Shown: in pieces, positions 26,266 through 35,713 of the stretch
How the letters are laid out: the number at the start of each line of letters is the position of its first letter
Position numbering within the stretch: position 1 is the stretch's first letter
Assembly (NCBI RefSeq): GCF_000316605.1
Contig: NC_019683.1
Location: 4,386,036 to 4,450,035, forward strand
Length of the DNA stretch: 64,000 nt
Reading direction: 5' to 3'
DNA from: [Leptolyngbya] sp. PCC 7376
Lineage (GTDB): Bacteria > Cyanobacteriota > Cyanobacteriia > Cyanobacteriales > MRBY01
Position numbers and translations under genes: made by a program
The notes under the pieces: generated by a model
Told to the model about the DNA's origin: nothing
The model's database searches: none
What the model saw: the letters and a program-made list of their open reading frames with translations, nothing else

Positions 26266-26461
26266 GAATATGGATCAAGTCTGTTCTTCTTGGGGAAAGA
26301 TTCTCGATCAGTTGCGAAATTGGCTGAAGCTCTTGTCCTTCTCGCAAAGAAGAGTTTGTTTCCAAATCCAATCAGACGTAATTCCGGCATCGGCACCTTT
26401 AACAAATACTGATTGATGGAAAGGATTTGGCTTATCACCAACTGTTGCGCCACTATAAAAG

Positions 26462-26579
26462 CAAGAACTAGATATAGCTCAAGCATTCCATCAGTTTGGC
26501 TTTACCAATCAATCCCAATTCACTCGCACTTTTTAAAAAATATAAGGGCACAACTCCTCGACTTTTTATTAAGTCATAG
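26462..26579 (+). pseudogene. AraC-family regulator C-terminal remnant, frameshifted
   Basis: One frame gives LDIAQAFHQFGFTNQSQFTR followed by TF and a stop; shifting by one base at 26534 continues KKYKGTTPRLFIKS and a second stop. GF-x-x-Q-S-x-F-x-R-x-F-K-x-x-x-G-x-T-P is the unmistakable second helix-turn-helix of AraC regulators. No upstream AraC sequence is intact. The remnant lies between the transporter and the ATPase genes. Confidence 0.7.
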
Positions 26580-26810
26580 GCTTTTATCTAACCGCTGAAT
26601 AGAGCAATTTCATTGAGCGAATGCGGCCTTTTTTGTTGTAACAATTATTCAGAATTTCTTGCTATTGATTTCGGGTCTGATGAATCGAATACTGTGTCAG
26701 GCGTTGGATATTTCTTTGATCTGTTTGGGATGGAAAACATCAATTAAAACGAGTACAAATGCTTAGGTAAATCATTAGGATCGAGATGTCCCCTTGTTGG
26801 ATTAGCCGGT

Positions 26811-29528
26811 ATGACGCAACGACCATCATCACAGCACTCTTTCCACGATTTATCTACACAAAAGGTACTCGATGATTTTGGCAGTAATTTAGAACAAGGA
26901 TTATCAGCAGAGCAAGTTGCCCAGCGTTATGAAACCTATGGCTGGAATGAGCTCACCTTCAAATCAGGAAAGCCTGCTTGGCTAAGATTTTTATTGCAAT
27001 TCCATCAGCCTTTGCTCTATATTTTGCTGTTCGCTGGGGTTGTGAAAGCATTTTTGGGATCTTGGACAAATGCCGCTGTTATCTGGGGCGTAACAGTTGT
27101 GAATGCTGTTATTGGTTATCTCCAAGAAGCAAAAGCTGAAGGGGCGATCGCCTCCCTTGCTAAAGCAGTGACAACGGAAGCCAGTGTATTGCGAGATCAG
27201 CAGCCTTTGCGCATTCCCTCAAAAGATCTGGTGCCGGGTGATCTAGTGATGTTGGCATCGGGTGATAAAGTCCCCGCAGATCTCCGATTAGTCGCCACGC
27301 GCAATCTGCAAATTGATGAATCCGCTCTAACGGGAGAAGCTGTTCCCGTTGAGAAAAATCCCGAATCCTTACCGCTGGATACTCCTCTCGCTGAACGCAA
27401 TAACATGGCCTATGCGGGAAGTTTTGTGACCTTTGGGCAGGGTCGCGGCATTGTGGTTGCCACAGCGAATGCCACGGAAATGGGGCAAATTTCCCAATCG
27501 ATGGAGCGACAAGTTAGTCTCCAAACGCCCCTCACCCGTAAGTTTTCGAAGTTTAGTCGTACGCTTCTCTATGCCATTTTGACCCTTGCAACCTTGACCT
27601 TTGCCATTGGTTTGGGTCAGGGAGAATCTTGGGTTTATATGTTTGAGGCGGCGATCGCCCTGGCGGTGAGTGCCATTCCTGAGGGTTTGCCCGCAGTGGT
27701 CACTATTACTTTGGCGATTGGAGTTAATCGGATGGCAAGTCGCCATGCCATTATTCGTAAGCTTCCTGCCGTAGAAGCATTAGGAAGTGCAACGGTGGTT
27801 TGTTCTGATAAAACCGGAACCCTCACCGAAAATCAAATGACGGTACAGGCGATTTATGCGGGACAAGAGCATTATTCCGTCAGTGGTGGGGGTTACAGTG
27901 CTAAGGGAGAAATTTGTCGTCAAGATGATCGGCGTGCCAATTGTCATCTTGATGGAGAGTTGCCCTCTACCCTCGCCGAATGTTTGTTAGCAGGATTACT
28001 GTGCAATGATTCTCAGCTTAAACAAACTGGTGAAGATTGGTCGGTGGTGGGCGACCCGACGGAGGGAGCATTAATCAGTTCGGCGGCCAAAGCAGGGTTT
28101 AGTCAAACGGGATTTGCGGCAACGAAACCCCGTTTAGATGTCATTCCTTTTGAGTCGGAATATCAATATATGGCGACTCTCCATGATGGGGAAGCTCGCA
28201 CAATTTACGTGAAAGGCTCGGTGGAATCTATCCTCAGTCGCTGTGGTCAAATGTTCGATGAGCAAGGTCAATCGATTCCCGTCGAACAAGACACAATTAC
28301 TCAGGTGGTTAATGACATGGCAGCTCAAGGGCTGCGGGTGCTAGCGTTTGCGAAAAAAGAAGTTAAGGAACATCAGCATTCTGTTGACCATGAAGATATT
28401 GTCGCGAATTTAATGTTCTTGGGATTGCAGGGCATGATTGACCCGCCCAGACCAGAGGCGATCGCCGCAGTCCATGCCTGTCAGAAAGCAGGAATTCGCG
28501 TCAAAATGATTACGGGTGACCACATTAAAACTGCTCAGGCGATCGCTCAACGGATGGGCATCAATACTGCTGGTGAGGTTACAGCGTTTGAAGGACGGCA
28601 ATTGGTGGAGATGGATAAAACTCAGCTTGCCCGCACCGCCGAAACCGGATCCGTATTTGCACGCGTTGCCCCAGCCCAAAAATTACAACTGGTGGAAGCT
28701 CTCCAATTAAAAGGCGATATCGTTGCCATGACTGGCGATGGAGTGAATGATGCTCCCGCTCTCAAACAGGCCGATATTGGTATTGCGATGGGTAAAGGTG
28801 GCACAGAAGTTGCCCGCGAATCGGCTGATATGCTCCTCACTGACGATAATTTTGCCTCCATCGAAGCAGCAGTAGAGGAAGGTCGCACTGTCTATCAAAA
28901 TCTGCGTAAGGCGATCGCCTTTTTATTGCCGGTTAATGGTGGCGAATCGATGACCATTTTGATCAGTGCGTTGCTGGCACGCGATCTACCCATTTTGTCA
29001 TTGCAGGTGTTGTGGCTGAACATGATTAACTCGATCACCATGACGGTTCCCCTCGCCTTTGAAGCGAAATCCCCAGACATCATGCAGTCCGTACCGCGCA
29101 ACCCCAATGAACCACTGATCACCAAACTATTGCTGCGACGAATTTTGGCAGTCTCTGCATTTAACTGGATTCTGATTTTTGGGATGTTTGAATGGGCGAA
29201 ATCAACCACTGGCGATGTGACGATTGCCCGAACAATGGCAATTCAGGCCTTAGTTGCAGCGCGGGTCATTTATCTCCTCAGCATTAGTCAGTTAGGTCGC
29301 AGTTTGCTGCTATATCTACGCGGCAAAACCCAAACCATTACCAATGCACCATTTTTACTTGTGGGAATTCTTGTGGCGATCGTCCTACAAATTGTCTTTA
29401 GCCAATGGAGTGTCATGAATCGTCTTTTCGACACAGCGCCACTTACTTTCTCCCAAGGGTTAATTTGTCTCATTCCAATGCTACCAATGATTCCATTAGC
29501 AATCTTTGCCAATCGTATCGATCCCTAA
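26811..29528 (+). CDS. P2-type cation-transporting ATPase
   Basis: The 905-residue pump has an amino-terminal cation-ATPase domain, about ten membrane segments, an actuator loop with [11 protein letters not shown], the phosphorylation site [11 protein letters not shown] (Asp near residue 333), a nucleotide domain ([18 protein letters not shown]) and the hinge [13 protein letters not shown]. Segment M4 has PEGLPAVVT. In M6 the calcium-pump NLVTDG motif is replaced by NMINSI, so the Asp needed in classical Ca2+ pumps is absent. The ion is therefore uncertain (Na+, Mg2+, H+ or another). It starts 615 bp after the BicA-like gene. Confidence 0.88.
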   Translation: MTQRPSSQHSFHDLSTQKVLDDFGSNLEQGLSAEQVAQRYETYGWNELTFKSGKPAWLRFLLQFHQPLLYILLFAGVVKAFLGSWTNAAVIWGVTVVNAVIGYLQEAKAEGAIASLAKAVTTEASVLRDQQPLRIPSKDLVPGDLVMLASGDKVPADLRLVATRNLQIDESALTGEAVPVEKNPESLPLDTPLAERNNMAYAGSFVTFGQGRGIVVATANATEMGQISQSMERQVSLQTPLTRKFSKFSRTLLYAILTLATLTFAIGLGQGESWVYMFEAAIALAVSAIPEGLPAVVTITLAIGVNRMASRHAIIRKLPAVEALGSATVVCSDKTGTLTENQMTVQAIYAGQEHYSVSGGGYSAKGEICRQDDRRANCHLDGELPSTLAECLLAGLLCNDSQLKQTGEDWSVVGDPTEGALISSAAKAGFSQTGFAATKPRLDVIPFESEYQYMATLHDGEARTIYVKGSVESILSRCGQMFDEQGQSIPVEQDTITQVVNDMAAQGLRVLAFAKKEVKEHQHSVDHEDIVANLMFLGLQGMIDPPRPEAIAAVHACQKAGIRVKMITGDHIKTAQAIAQRMGINTAGEVTAFEGRQLVEMDKTQLARTAETGSVFARVAPAQKLQLVEALQLKGDIVAMTGDGVNDAPALKQADIGIAMGKGGTEVARESADMLLTDDNFASIEAAVEEGRTVYQNLRKAIAFLLPVNGGESMTILISALLARDLPILSLQVLWLNMINSITMTVPLAFEAKSPDIMQSVPRNPNEPLITKLLLRRILAVSAFNWILIFGMFEWAKSTTGDVTIARTMAIQALVAARVIYLLSISQLGRSLLLYLRGKTQTITNAPFLLVGILVAIVLQIVFSQWSVMNRLFDTAPLTFSQGLICLIPMLPMIPLAIFANRIDP

Positions 29529-29599
29529 TTTCGCCACAAGCATCGGTTCTCAGATAGCTCCGCTAGAATGCCAGCAAGGTAGATAGTGCGTGGTGAGTG

Positions 29600-32356
29600 A
29601 TGGTAACAGAAGATATTCTTCAACTAATCAAACGAGCAGCGGCAGAAGGCTGGAAAACACTTGATTTGTCGACATATGGATTAAGGAAAATTCCTGAGGA
29701 AATTACCGAACTTAAAAATCTACAACAACTTAATCTCTGGGGTAACAAAATCAGGAATATTCCTTGGAAAATCACGAACCTAAACAATTTACAACGACTG
29801 AATCTCCGTCATAACAAAATCAGAAATTTTCCTGAGGAAATTACGAACCTAAAAAATCTCCAACAGCTTGACCTCTCTGATAATCAAACTTTGGAAATTC
29901 CGGAAACAATCACAAAACTAAGAAATCTCAAAAAACTCAATATTTCCAATAACCAAATCAGGTATCTATCCCATACAATTGCCGAACTAAAAAATCTTCA
30001 ACAGCTTGATCTATCAAACAACAAAATCAAAGAAATCCCGAAAGGAATCACCGAATTAAACAATCTACAAAAGCTTTGTCTTAGTAACAATAAAATCAAA
30101 GAAATCCCCGTAGTAATCGCTAGCCTGAGAAATATCCAACAGCTCTACCTCAATAATAATGAAATCATGAGAATCTCGCCGGTGATTGCCCAGCTTCCAA
30201 AGCTTCAAGTATTAGATATTCGGGGTAATCAAATTAAAATAATCCCTAAATTTCTATGTGATCTACCTAATCTAAACACGTTAATTATTAGAGATATTCA
30301 AAATATTAATCCAGTTAAAATTCCACCTCCAGAGATTGCATTTAAAGGTATCGATGCAATTCGCAATTATTATAAACAACTTACAGAACAAGGAGTTGAT
30401 CATCTCTATGCAGCAAAGCTTTTAGTAGTTGGAGAAGCTGGGGCAGGTAAAACCACATTGACCAATAAAATTCAGGATCCTGATTGCTCGCTGGATACAA
30501 TGACTACCCATGGTATTGATATTCACCCTTGGACATTTCCCTATAATAATCATGAATTTCAGGTAAATATCTGGGATTTTGGTGGTCAGGAAATTTACCA
30601 TGCTACTCACCAATTTTTTCTCACCCAGCGATCACTTTATATACTAGTCACCGATGAACGAAAAGAAGATACAGATTTTGACTATTGGCTAAATATCATC
30701 GAACTTCTGGGTAAAGATAGCCCGATTGTTGTAGCTCAAAATCAACGAGACGGGCGCACCCGAAAGATTGATATTCGTGGCTTGAAAGGACGCTTTGAGA
30801 ATATCAAAGATATTATAGCAACAGACCTTAAAACAGGTACGAATCTAGACGAACTAATTAAGCAGCTTTGCTTCCAACTTAGTAATCTTCCTCATGTTGG
30901 AGATCGTTTACCAAAAATATGGGTTAAGATCCGTGATTTTTTACAGGATAATCCGCGAAATTATGTATCTTTAAAGCTCTTTTTATCTCTGTGTAAAAAA
31001 GCTGGTTTTAAAGCCTCAAAAGATAGCCTCCAACTAAGCCACTATCTCCATGACCTAGGGATTATTCTCCATTTCCAAGATGACCCATTGTTAAAGAAAA
31101 CCGTCATTCTCAATCCCGAGTGGGGCACAACCGCCGTTTACCAAATCCTTGATAACAAAAAAGTCAAAGACAATTTCGGGCTTTTTTCTCGCGCCGATCT
31201 GAGTGATATTTGGCAAGACCCAGAGTACCAACAGATGGCTGATGAACTGCTCCAGCTCATGCTGAAATTCAAACTCTGCTACCAACTACCCCAGCAACCG
31301 GATATCTTCCTTGCTCCTGAACTCCTCAATCCCGAAAAGCCAGACTACAGCTGGCAACCCGACGCGAATCTAATTGTCCGTTATGAATATGAATTTATGC
31401 CCAAGGGTATTCTGACAACCCTCATCGTCGAGATGAACCAATGGCTGAAATCCCAAGATTTGGTTTGGCGCAATGGCATTATTCTGCAAGCTCAAGATAC
31501 CGAAGCCGAAATCATCGAAACCTATAGCAAACGGGAAATCCGAATTCGTGTTCGAGGCCAGCAAAAGCGGGATTTATTGATTAAAATCACCCACGAACTT
31601 GACAAAATCCACCAAACTTTTCCCGGTATTAAATACAAAAAGCTTGTCCCTTGCAATTGCTCTAAAACCTGCCGAGATTCATCCGAACCTCACTTCTACG
31701 ACGACAAAATCCTGAAGCAATTTATGGCCGATGGTCAGCCCATCCAGTGCCAGAAAAGCTATCAAATGATCAATGTTCGTAATTTGCTCGATGATGTCAT
31801 TGCTCGATCTTCTAAAGCCGAGAAGCCAGAGATTTCACGACAACACGATACCACTTCAGAACCTCAATACATTGAGAAGCAATACATTTTTCAATCATCA
31901 GTTAATGACCCAAATTTCTTTGGTGGAGATAAGCTCAACCAAAGCAATAGCAAATTCGGTATGGGCGTTAATGAAGGGTCAATCGGCAGCCAAGCAAGAG
32001 TTGCAGGCGAATACAACGCAAACGGTTCAGATCTCTCAGAAATCACAGCAATGATTCAAGCAATGTGTGTCAATGTCACAGCTTTCCCCAAGGACACCAG
32101 AGACGACTTGTTAGATGAAATTGAAGATTTTGAAGCCGAGTTGGCGAAGCAAAAAGAACAACCGAACTCTAAAAAATTGGTGCGGCGACTAAAGGCGATC
32201 GCCCTGGCCATTCCTGTTATTGACGCACCAACAGCAGAAATTCTAGACTTTGCGTACAATATCGTTGACCTCGCCGAGAAAGTAGAACCCACTCAAACCG
32301 AGGCCATCCGGGGCATTATTCAGCAAGCCTTACCCTCTGCTGACGATAATGATTGA
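29600..32356 (+). CDS. Roco protein: leucine-rich repeats, Roc GTPase, COR, helical C-terminus
   Basis: Eight to nine 23-residue leucine-rich repeats (about 20-235, LxxLxxLxLSxNxIxxIP) lead to a Roc GTPase domain: P-loop GEAGAGKTTLTNK (about 278), WDFGGQEIYHATHQFFL (about 325) and VAQNQRDG in place of the usual NKxD. A COR domain follows (about 440-720), with a Cys-rich patch CNCSKTCRDS, then a Gly/Asn linker and a helical end (SKKLVRRLKAIALAIPVID and on) of the sort attached to many cyanobacterial effector proteins. Roco proteins act as regulated GTPase switches. GTG at 29597 and ATG at 29600 are adjacent; I use the ATG. It follows the ATPase by 70 bp. Confidence 0.88.
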   Translation: MVTEDILQLIKRAAAEGWKTLDLSTYGLRKIPEEITELKNLQQLNLWGNKIRNIPWKITNLNNLQRLNLRHNKIRNFPEEITNLKNLQQLDLSDNQTLEIPETITKLRNLKKLNISNNQIRYLSHTIAELKNLQQLDLSNNKIKEIPKGITELNNLQKLCLSNNKIKEIPVVIASLRNIQQLYLNNNEIMRISPVIAQLPKLQVLDIRGNQIKIIPKFLCDLPNLNTLIIRDIQNINPVKIPPPEIAFKGIDAIRNYYKQLTEQGVDHLYAAKLLVVGEAGAGKTTLTNKIQDPDCSLDTMTTHGIDIHPWTFPYNNHEFQVNIWDFGGQEIYHATHQFFLTQRSLYILVTDERKEDTDFDYWLNIIELLGKDSPIVVAQNQRDGRTRKIDIRGLKGRFENIKDIIATDLKTGTNLDELIKQLCFQLSNLPHVGDRLPKIWVKIRDFLQDNPRNYVSLKLFLSLCKKAGFKASKDSLQLSHYLHDLGIILHFQDDPLLKKTVILNPEWGTTAVYQILDNKKVKDNFGLFSRADLSDIWQDPEYQQMADELLQLMLKFKLCYQLPQQPDIFLAPELLNPEKPDYSWQPDANLIVRYEYEFMPKGILTTLIVEMNQWLKSQDLVWRNGIILQAQDTEAEIIETYSKREIRIRVRGQQKRDLLIKITHELDKIHQTFPGIKYKKLVPCNCSKTCRDSSEPHFYDDKILKQFMADGQPIQCQKSYQMINVRNLLDDVIARSSKAEKPEISRQHDTTSEPQYIEKQYIFQSSVNDPNFFGGDKLNQSNSKFGMGVNEGSIGSQARVAGEYNANGSDLSEITAMIQAMCVNVTAFPKDTRDDLLDEIEDFEAELAKQKEQPNSKKLVRRLKAIALAIPVIDAPTAEILDFAYNIVDLAEKVEPTQTEAIRGIIQQALPSADDND

Positions 32357-32589
32357 GATTTACATCCTTTCTTGAAGAAGGTGATCGAAGACCGGAAGGG
32401 ATTCTCTATAGGTTTCACGATCTTCGGAGAACCCACCCTTAACCTCTCCTAAGAGGAGAACTTTCAAGATTTATGCGAAATGCCTATTAAATTAGCTTCG
32501 TTAGGCGATCGCCCATATTTTATTCAGAAAATCTCTATCGGCTCATTCGTTATCATGAATTGTCCTTCCTCACCAAAAACCTAAGGTGT

Positions 32590-32970
32590 ATGTCGAATTC
32601 TAAGCATGAGCAAAAAGTATTAGCCGCTGTTTCCCAAGCCAGCGAACGATGGAAAAATGCATTTAATACTGGAGATGCTGCTGGCTGCGCCGCAAATTAT
32701 GAGGATGATGCGACGATGCACGCCCGACCCTTCGGCACATTTACTGGGACTGAAGCCATCAAAACATTTTGGCAAGGATTGATCGATGGTGGCTATTCTG
32801 ACGTTGAATATATCGAACCCAAAGTAGAAGTACTGAGTGAAACCGAAGCAATTCTGACATCAGGGTGGCGAATGAACAAAGCCTCTGGTGTTATTCACAA
32901 AGAGCTATGGGTGATCCAAGAAAATGGTGCAGCAAAACTCCGTGAGGATGATTTTGAGGTGATCGCCTAA
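32590..32970 (+). CDS. SnoaL/NTF2-like protein
   Basis: A 126-residue cone-fold protein. The helical start ASERWKNAFNTGDAAGCAANY with YEDDATMHARPFG is typical of the DUF4440/SnoaL-like group, and the final strands WVIQENGAAKLREDDFEVI close the fold. Members bind or isomerise small molecules, often unknown. The frame extends to a TTG at 32560, but the ATG at 32590 (MSNSKHEQK) has AAGG eight bases upstream and fits the fold. It is followed after 20 bp by the hydrolase gene, likely one operon. Confidence 0.8.
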   Translation: MSNSKHEQKVLAAVSQASERWKNAFNTGDAAGCAANYEDDATMHARPFGTFTGTEAIKTFWQGLIDGGYSDVEYIEPKVEVLSETEAILTSGWRMNKASGVIHKELWVIQENGAAKLREDDFEVIA

Positions 32971-32990
32971 CCAATATCAAATAGGTTTTT

Positions 32991-33971
32991 ATGATGCCGA
33001 TTTCGATGCAATTGTTGTTGCTCATCCCGACAATTTTTTTTCAGGCGATCGCCACTTGGCTAGAAGATCAAGAATCCCCACCCGGACAACTCATTGATAT
33101 CGGAGATTACCAGCTACACCTTTGCATTTCAGGAGAAGCAAAAGCTCATCCAACGATTATTTTCGACCATAGTTTAGGTGGAATAGAAGGCTATTTTCTG
33201 ATCGAAGAATTATCGAGACTAACAAGAGTCTGTATCTATGATCGAGCTGGCTATGGCTGGAGTGATCACAGCCCAAATCCTCGAACTAGTGAACAGATTG
33301 CGAATGAATTAGATACCCTTCTGACCCAAGCAAAAATCGAACCACCATATATTTTAATTGGTGATTCTTTTGGCACTTATAACGTCAGGATGTATACCCA
33401 TCTCTTCCCTGAAAAAGTTTTAGGAATTGTGCTCACAGATGGTCTACACGAAATAGGAATGCTTAATATGCCATTGGCGTTGAAGCTACTAAAACTCTTT
33501 TTCATTTCAGGTTTTTTTATGTCGACATTAGGCTCAATGTTAGGCATTATTCGATTACTCAATGTTTTAAAAATATTTGAGTTATTAAAGCCTGAGTTAC
33601 GAAAATTCCCTCAACATTCTCTTAAGTTAGTGAAACGTTCATTTTGTCGCCCGAAACACTGGATTACGATGAGTCGAGAAATGATCAACCTAGAGGAAAG
33701 TGCACGTCAGGTGAGTGTCGCTAAAAACTTTGGTGAAATGCCCATTATGAGTATTAAAGCTAGTTCATTTTTTAAGCCTTCTTTCTTAACTCTTTTTATT
33801 CCTTTAAAAAAGGCAAATAAGTTACGAGATAGGATGCATCAAGAATTGTGCAAACTCTCAACAAACTGCACTCAAATTGAAGCGAATCAAAGCGGACATT
33901 TTGTCTGGGTAGATGAACCACACATAATTATTAATGCTGTAAAAAAATTGCTTGCTCAGATTCCAGAGTAA
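32991..33971 (+). CDS. Alpha/beta hydrolase
   Basis: The amino terminus is hydrophobic (MQLLLLIPTIFFQAIATWL), a signal or anchor. The hydrolase core shows TIIFDHSLGG (oxyanion hole region), RVCIYDRAGYGWSDHSP and the nucleophile elbow IGDSFGTYNVR, in which Asp replaces the more common His before Ser. The late catalytic His is in NQSGHFVWVDEPHII. The segment 145-215 is a helical cap with strongly hydrophobic helices. It is probably a membrane-facing esterase or lipase; substrate is unknown. It follows the SnoaL-like gene by 20 bp. Confidence 0.85.
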   Translation: MMPISMQLLLLIPTIFFQAIATWLEDQESPPGQLIDIGDYQLHLCISGEAKAHPTIIFDHSLGGIEGYFLIEELSRLTRVCIYDRAGYGWSDHSPNPRTSEQIANELDTLLTQAKIEPPYILIGDSFGTYNVRMYTHLFPEKVLGIVLTDGLHEIGMLNMPLALKLLKLFFISGFFMSTLGSMLGIIRLLNVLKIFELLKPELRKFPQHSLKLVKRSFCRPKHWITMSREMINLEESARQVSVAKNFGEMPIMSIKASSFFKPSFLTLFIPLKKANKLRDRMHQELCKLSTNCTQIEANQSGHFVWVDEPHIIINAVKKLLAQIPE

Positions 33972-34042
33972 GGGAGGATACAAAAAGAGAGCTCAACATT
34001 TACTTGTCAAGATCTTGAAAATATTGATTTGGCGATTGAGTT

Positions 34043-34150
34043 TTATTTGGTTGCTTCTTCAACCCAACCTTTAACAGTGGAAACCACTTCATCTAGCGAT
34101 AAATCTTGGCCATGCTGTAATTCTTCATCTTCATAAATCTCATATTTTTA
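34043..34150 (-). pseudogene. Detached copy of the proS 3' end
   Basis: Reverse-strand reading ends [22 protein letters not shown] and a stop, which matches the carboxyl end of ProS encoded at 35714-35776 ([20 protein letters not shown]). A 23-base block is identical at 34050-34072 and 35721-35743. The homologous frame is closed by a stop a few codons upstream, so only about 35 codons remain. It lies in the same orientation as proS and 1.6 kb away, beyond the split membrane-protein gene and the IS630 element. Confidence 0.75.
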
Positions 34151-34432
34151 CGCCTATAACCTACTAATTCTCTCGATATTAAAAATACTTTAAATTTACA
34201 AAAAATTAGCTTCATAAACCCTTGAGAAATTGCGGATAAACTAATCTTTATTGGTAGAACTAAAATAGTATCTGTTAGAAAAATAATATGGATAAAATCA
34301 ATCGTTTTTTATTCGATTTTTCATATGTTAGGAAGCTGCCAGAAGCCTTGGCACTATATCTCACTCACTCGGTACTATCGATTGGTGCGGTATGGATGTA
34401 TAACCATGTGGGTAATAGCTCTATAGCAATTT

Positions 34433-35005
34433 CTAGTCGAGTGAGGTGCAATAGCAGCAATGTGTAAACCAGCATCGAATATCATCAAGGGTAATCTTGG
34501 AAAAAGCTACCTCAATTGCCTTGTCTAGAGCTAGATAAGTTCTTGCCCCGATACTTTTCAAGGTACTTTTCAACTTTGACCAGCAATTTTCAATGGGTGA
34601 AAAATCTGGAGAATAGGGAGGAAGGTAAATCAACTTAGCTCCCACGGCCTCAATCATTGTGCGTACTGACTCTCCTAAATGAATCGAACAGTTATCCATC
34701 ACCACACATGCTCCCGCCCATAAGTTTGGTATTAACTTCTGGCTGATGAATTCTTCAAAGGTTAATCCATCCGTACTCCCCAGCAGATGATAATTAGCGA
34801 CCATTCCCTTGAAGCCTAATGCTCCAATCAAAGGAACATTCTTGCCTCGTTTACTGGATTTCGGACTATAAGCTCGTTTCCCTTTCTCAGAACGTGCCCT
34901 CAGTCTTGTCATGGCTAAGTTCACGCCCGATTCATCGATAAAAATCAAGTTTTTCGCTAGAGTCGCTTGCATTTTCTGCCAAAAATCATATCTGGCTTGT
35001 TGCAC
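34433..35005 (-). CDS. IS630 transposase, second frame (DDE catalytic part)
   Basis: This frame holds the catalytic core: LIFIDESGVNLAMTRLRAR (first Asp), ACVVMDNCSIHLG (second Asp) and YLPPYSPDFSPIENCWSKLK (Glu). All three DDE residues are present, so the element could be active if frameshifting works. It overlaps the first frame by 49 bp. Both frames together give a protein of about 345 residues, usual for IS630. Confidence 0.88.
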   Translation of the reverse strand: MQQARYDFWQKMQATLAKNLIFIDESGVNLAMTRLRARSEKGKRAYSPKSSKRGKNVPLIGALGFKGMVANYHLLGSTDGLTFEEFISQKLIPNLWAGACVVMDNCSIHLGESVRTMIEAVGAKLIYLPPYSPDFSPIENCWSKLKSTLKSIGARTYLALDKAIEVAFSKITLDDIRCWFTHCCYCTSLD

Positions 35006-35415
35006 TCGTTTTGTCGCCTTAAGGTCTGGATAGAATGTTTTTTGAGGCTATATCCCATTCTTCTTAAGGTGCGATGCATGGTGCTATTGGCCACACGGAG
35101 ACCAGTGCGTTTCTCCATCTCATCACATAGTTCCGCTAGCGTCGCATCGTTTTTCTTGGTGAGCAACTGGCGCAATATTGTTTGATGCTCTTCGTTTAAT
35201 TTGGGAGGTGTTTGTTGGCTTCGTTTTTTCGGAGCAATCGACCCTGTCAGTCGTTTTTGGTCGAGGAGCTTTTGTACAAAACTTTTCGCCACTCCAAATT
35301 GTCGGGCAAGACTACTTTGACTCACACCACCCCTTTCGTAGGCATCCACTATTTTCTGTCTTAAGTCTAATGAGTAGGCTTTCGGCAAGATGCTACTTTC
35401 TTCCTCACCAGTCAA
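34957..35415 (-). CDS. IS630 transposase, first frame (DNA-binding part)
   Basis: The 152-residue product carries the paired helix-turn-helix region: AYSLDLRQKIVDAYERGG, SSLARQFGVAKSFVQKLL and a second HTH around ATLAELCDEMEKRTGLRVANS. It ends in TLRRMGYSLKKHS. At the A6 run on the coding strand (35043-35038, CTC AAA AAA C) a -1 shift moves reading into the second frame, giving GYSLKKTFYPDLKATKRVQQ, which is the fluent transposase sequence. Without the shift it terminates at 34957. Confidence 0.85.
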   Translation of the reverse strand: MTGEEESSILPKAYSLDLRQKIVDAYERGGVSQSSLARQFGVAKSFVQKLLDQKRLTGSIAPKKRSQQTPPKLNEEHQTILRQLLTKKNDATLAELCDEMEKRTGLRVANSTMHRTLRRMGYSLKKHSIQTLRRQNECNKPDMIFGRKCKRL

Positions 35416-35713
35416 CTCACCTATACTACTTCATACACCTTGCTAGGCTGAAATTTGCTGTATAGAAACAGATCTACCCATAGCAGCTCTTATCTACACC
35501 GTTGGTATGACAGCCGTTGCTTGTCGTCAGAGAAATCTAGAGAACAGGCAAATTAGTTATCTTATTGCTACTGGTTTGTTAACTATTCTCGCTACTTCTG
35601 CTGGTGGATTAGTACCACTCTTCTACTTGGTTGCAAAAGATACTCAAAAGAAAAGTAAGAAGAGCGGCAAGACAAAGAAAAAGTAGGGCAAAACCCTGGT
35701 AAATTTGAATCAT

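Larger units (their letters stand above)
34424..35460 (-). mobile_element. IS630-family insertion sequence, complete, with TA duplication
   Basis: The element is about 1,037 bp. Its left end begins TAGCAATTTCTAG and its right end closes AAATTTGCTG, imperfect inverted repeats. TA dinucleotides flank both ends (34422-34423 and 35461-35462), as expected of IS630/Tc1-type elements. Two overlapping reverse-strand frames encode the transposase. The boundary is chosen because it exactly restores the interrupted host gene; an offset of two bases is possible because the target reads TATA. Confidence 0.85.
34288..35686 (+). pseudogene. Small membrane-protein gene split by the IS630 element
   Basis: The left part starts MDKINRFLFDFSYVRKLPEA at 34288 and runs to codon ATA at 34423-34425. 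The right part resumes with codon GAA at 35465 and continues LPIAALIYTVGMTAVACRQ, a second hydrophobic segment LIATGLLTILATSAGGLVPL, and a Lys-rich tail ending at the TAG at 35684-35686. Removing 34424-35460 with one TA copy restores a single frame of about 119 codons across the junction (…GNSSIETDLPI…). The reconstructed protein would have three membrane segments and a basic carboxyl tail. The family is unknown. Confidence 0.8.
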
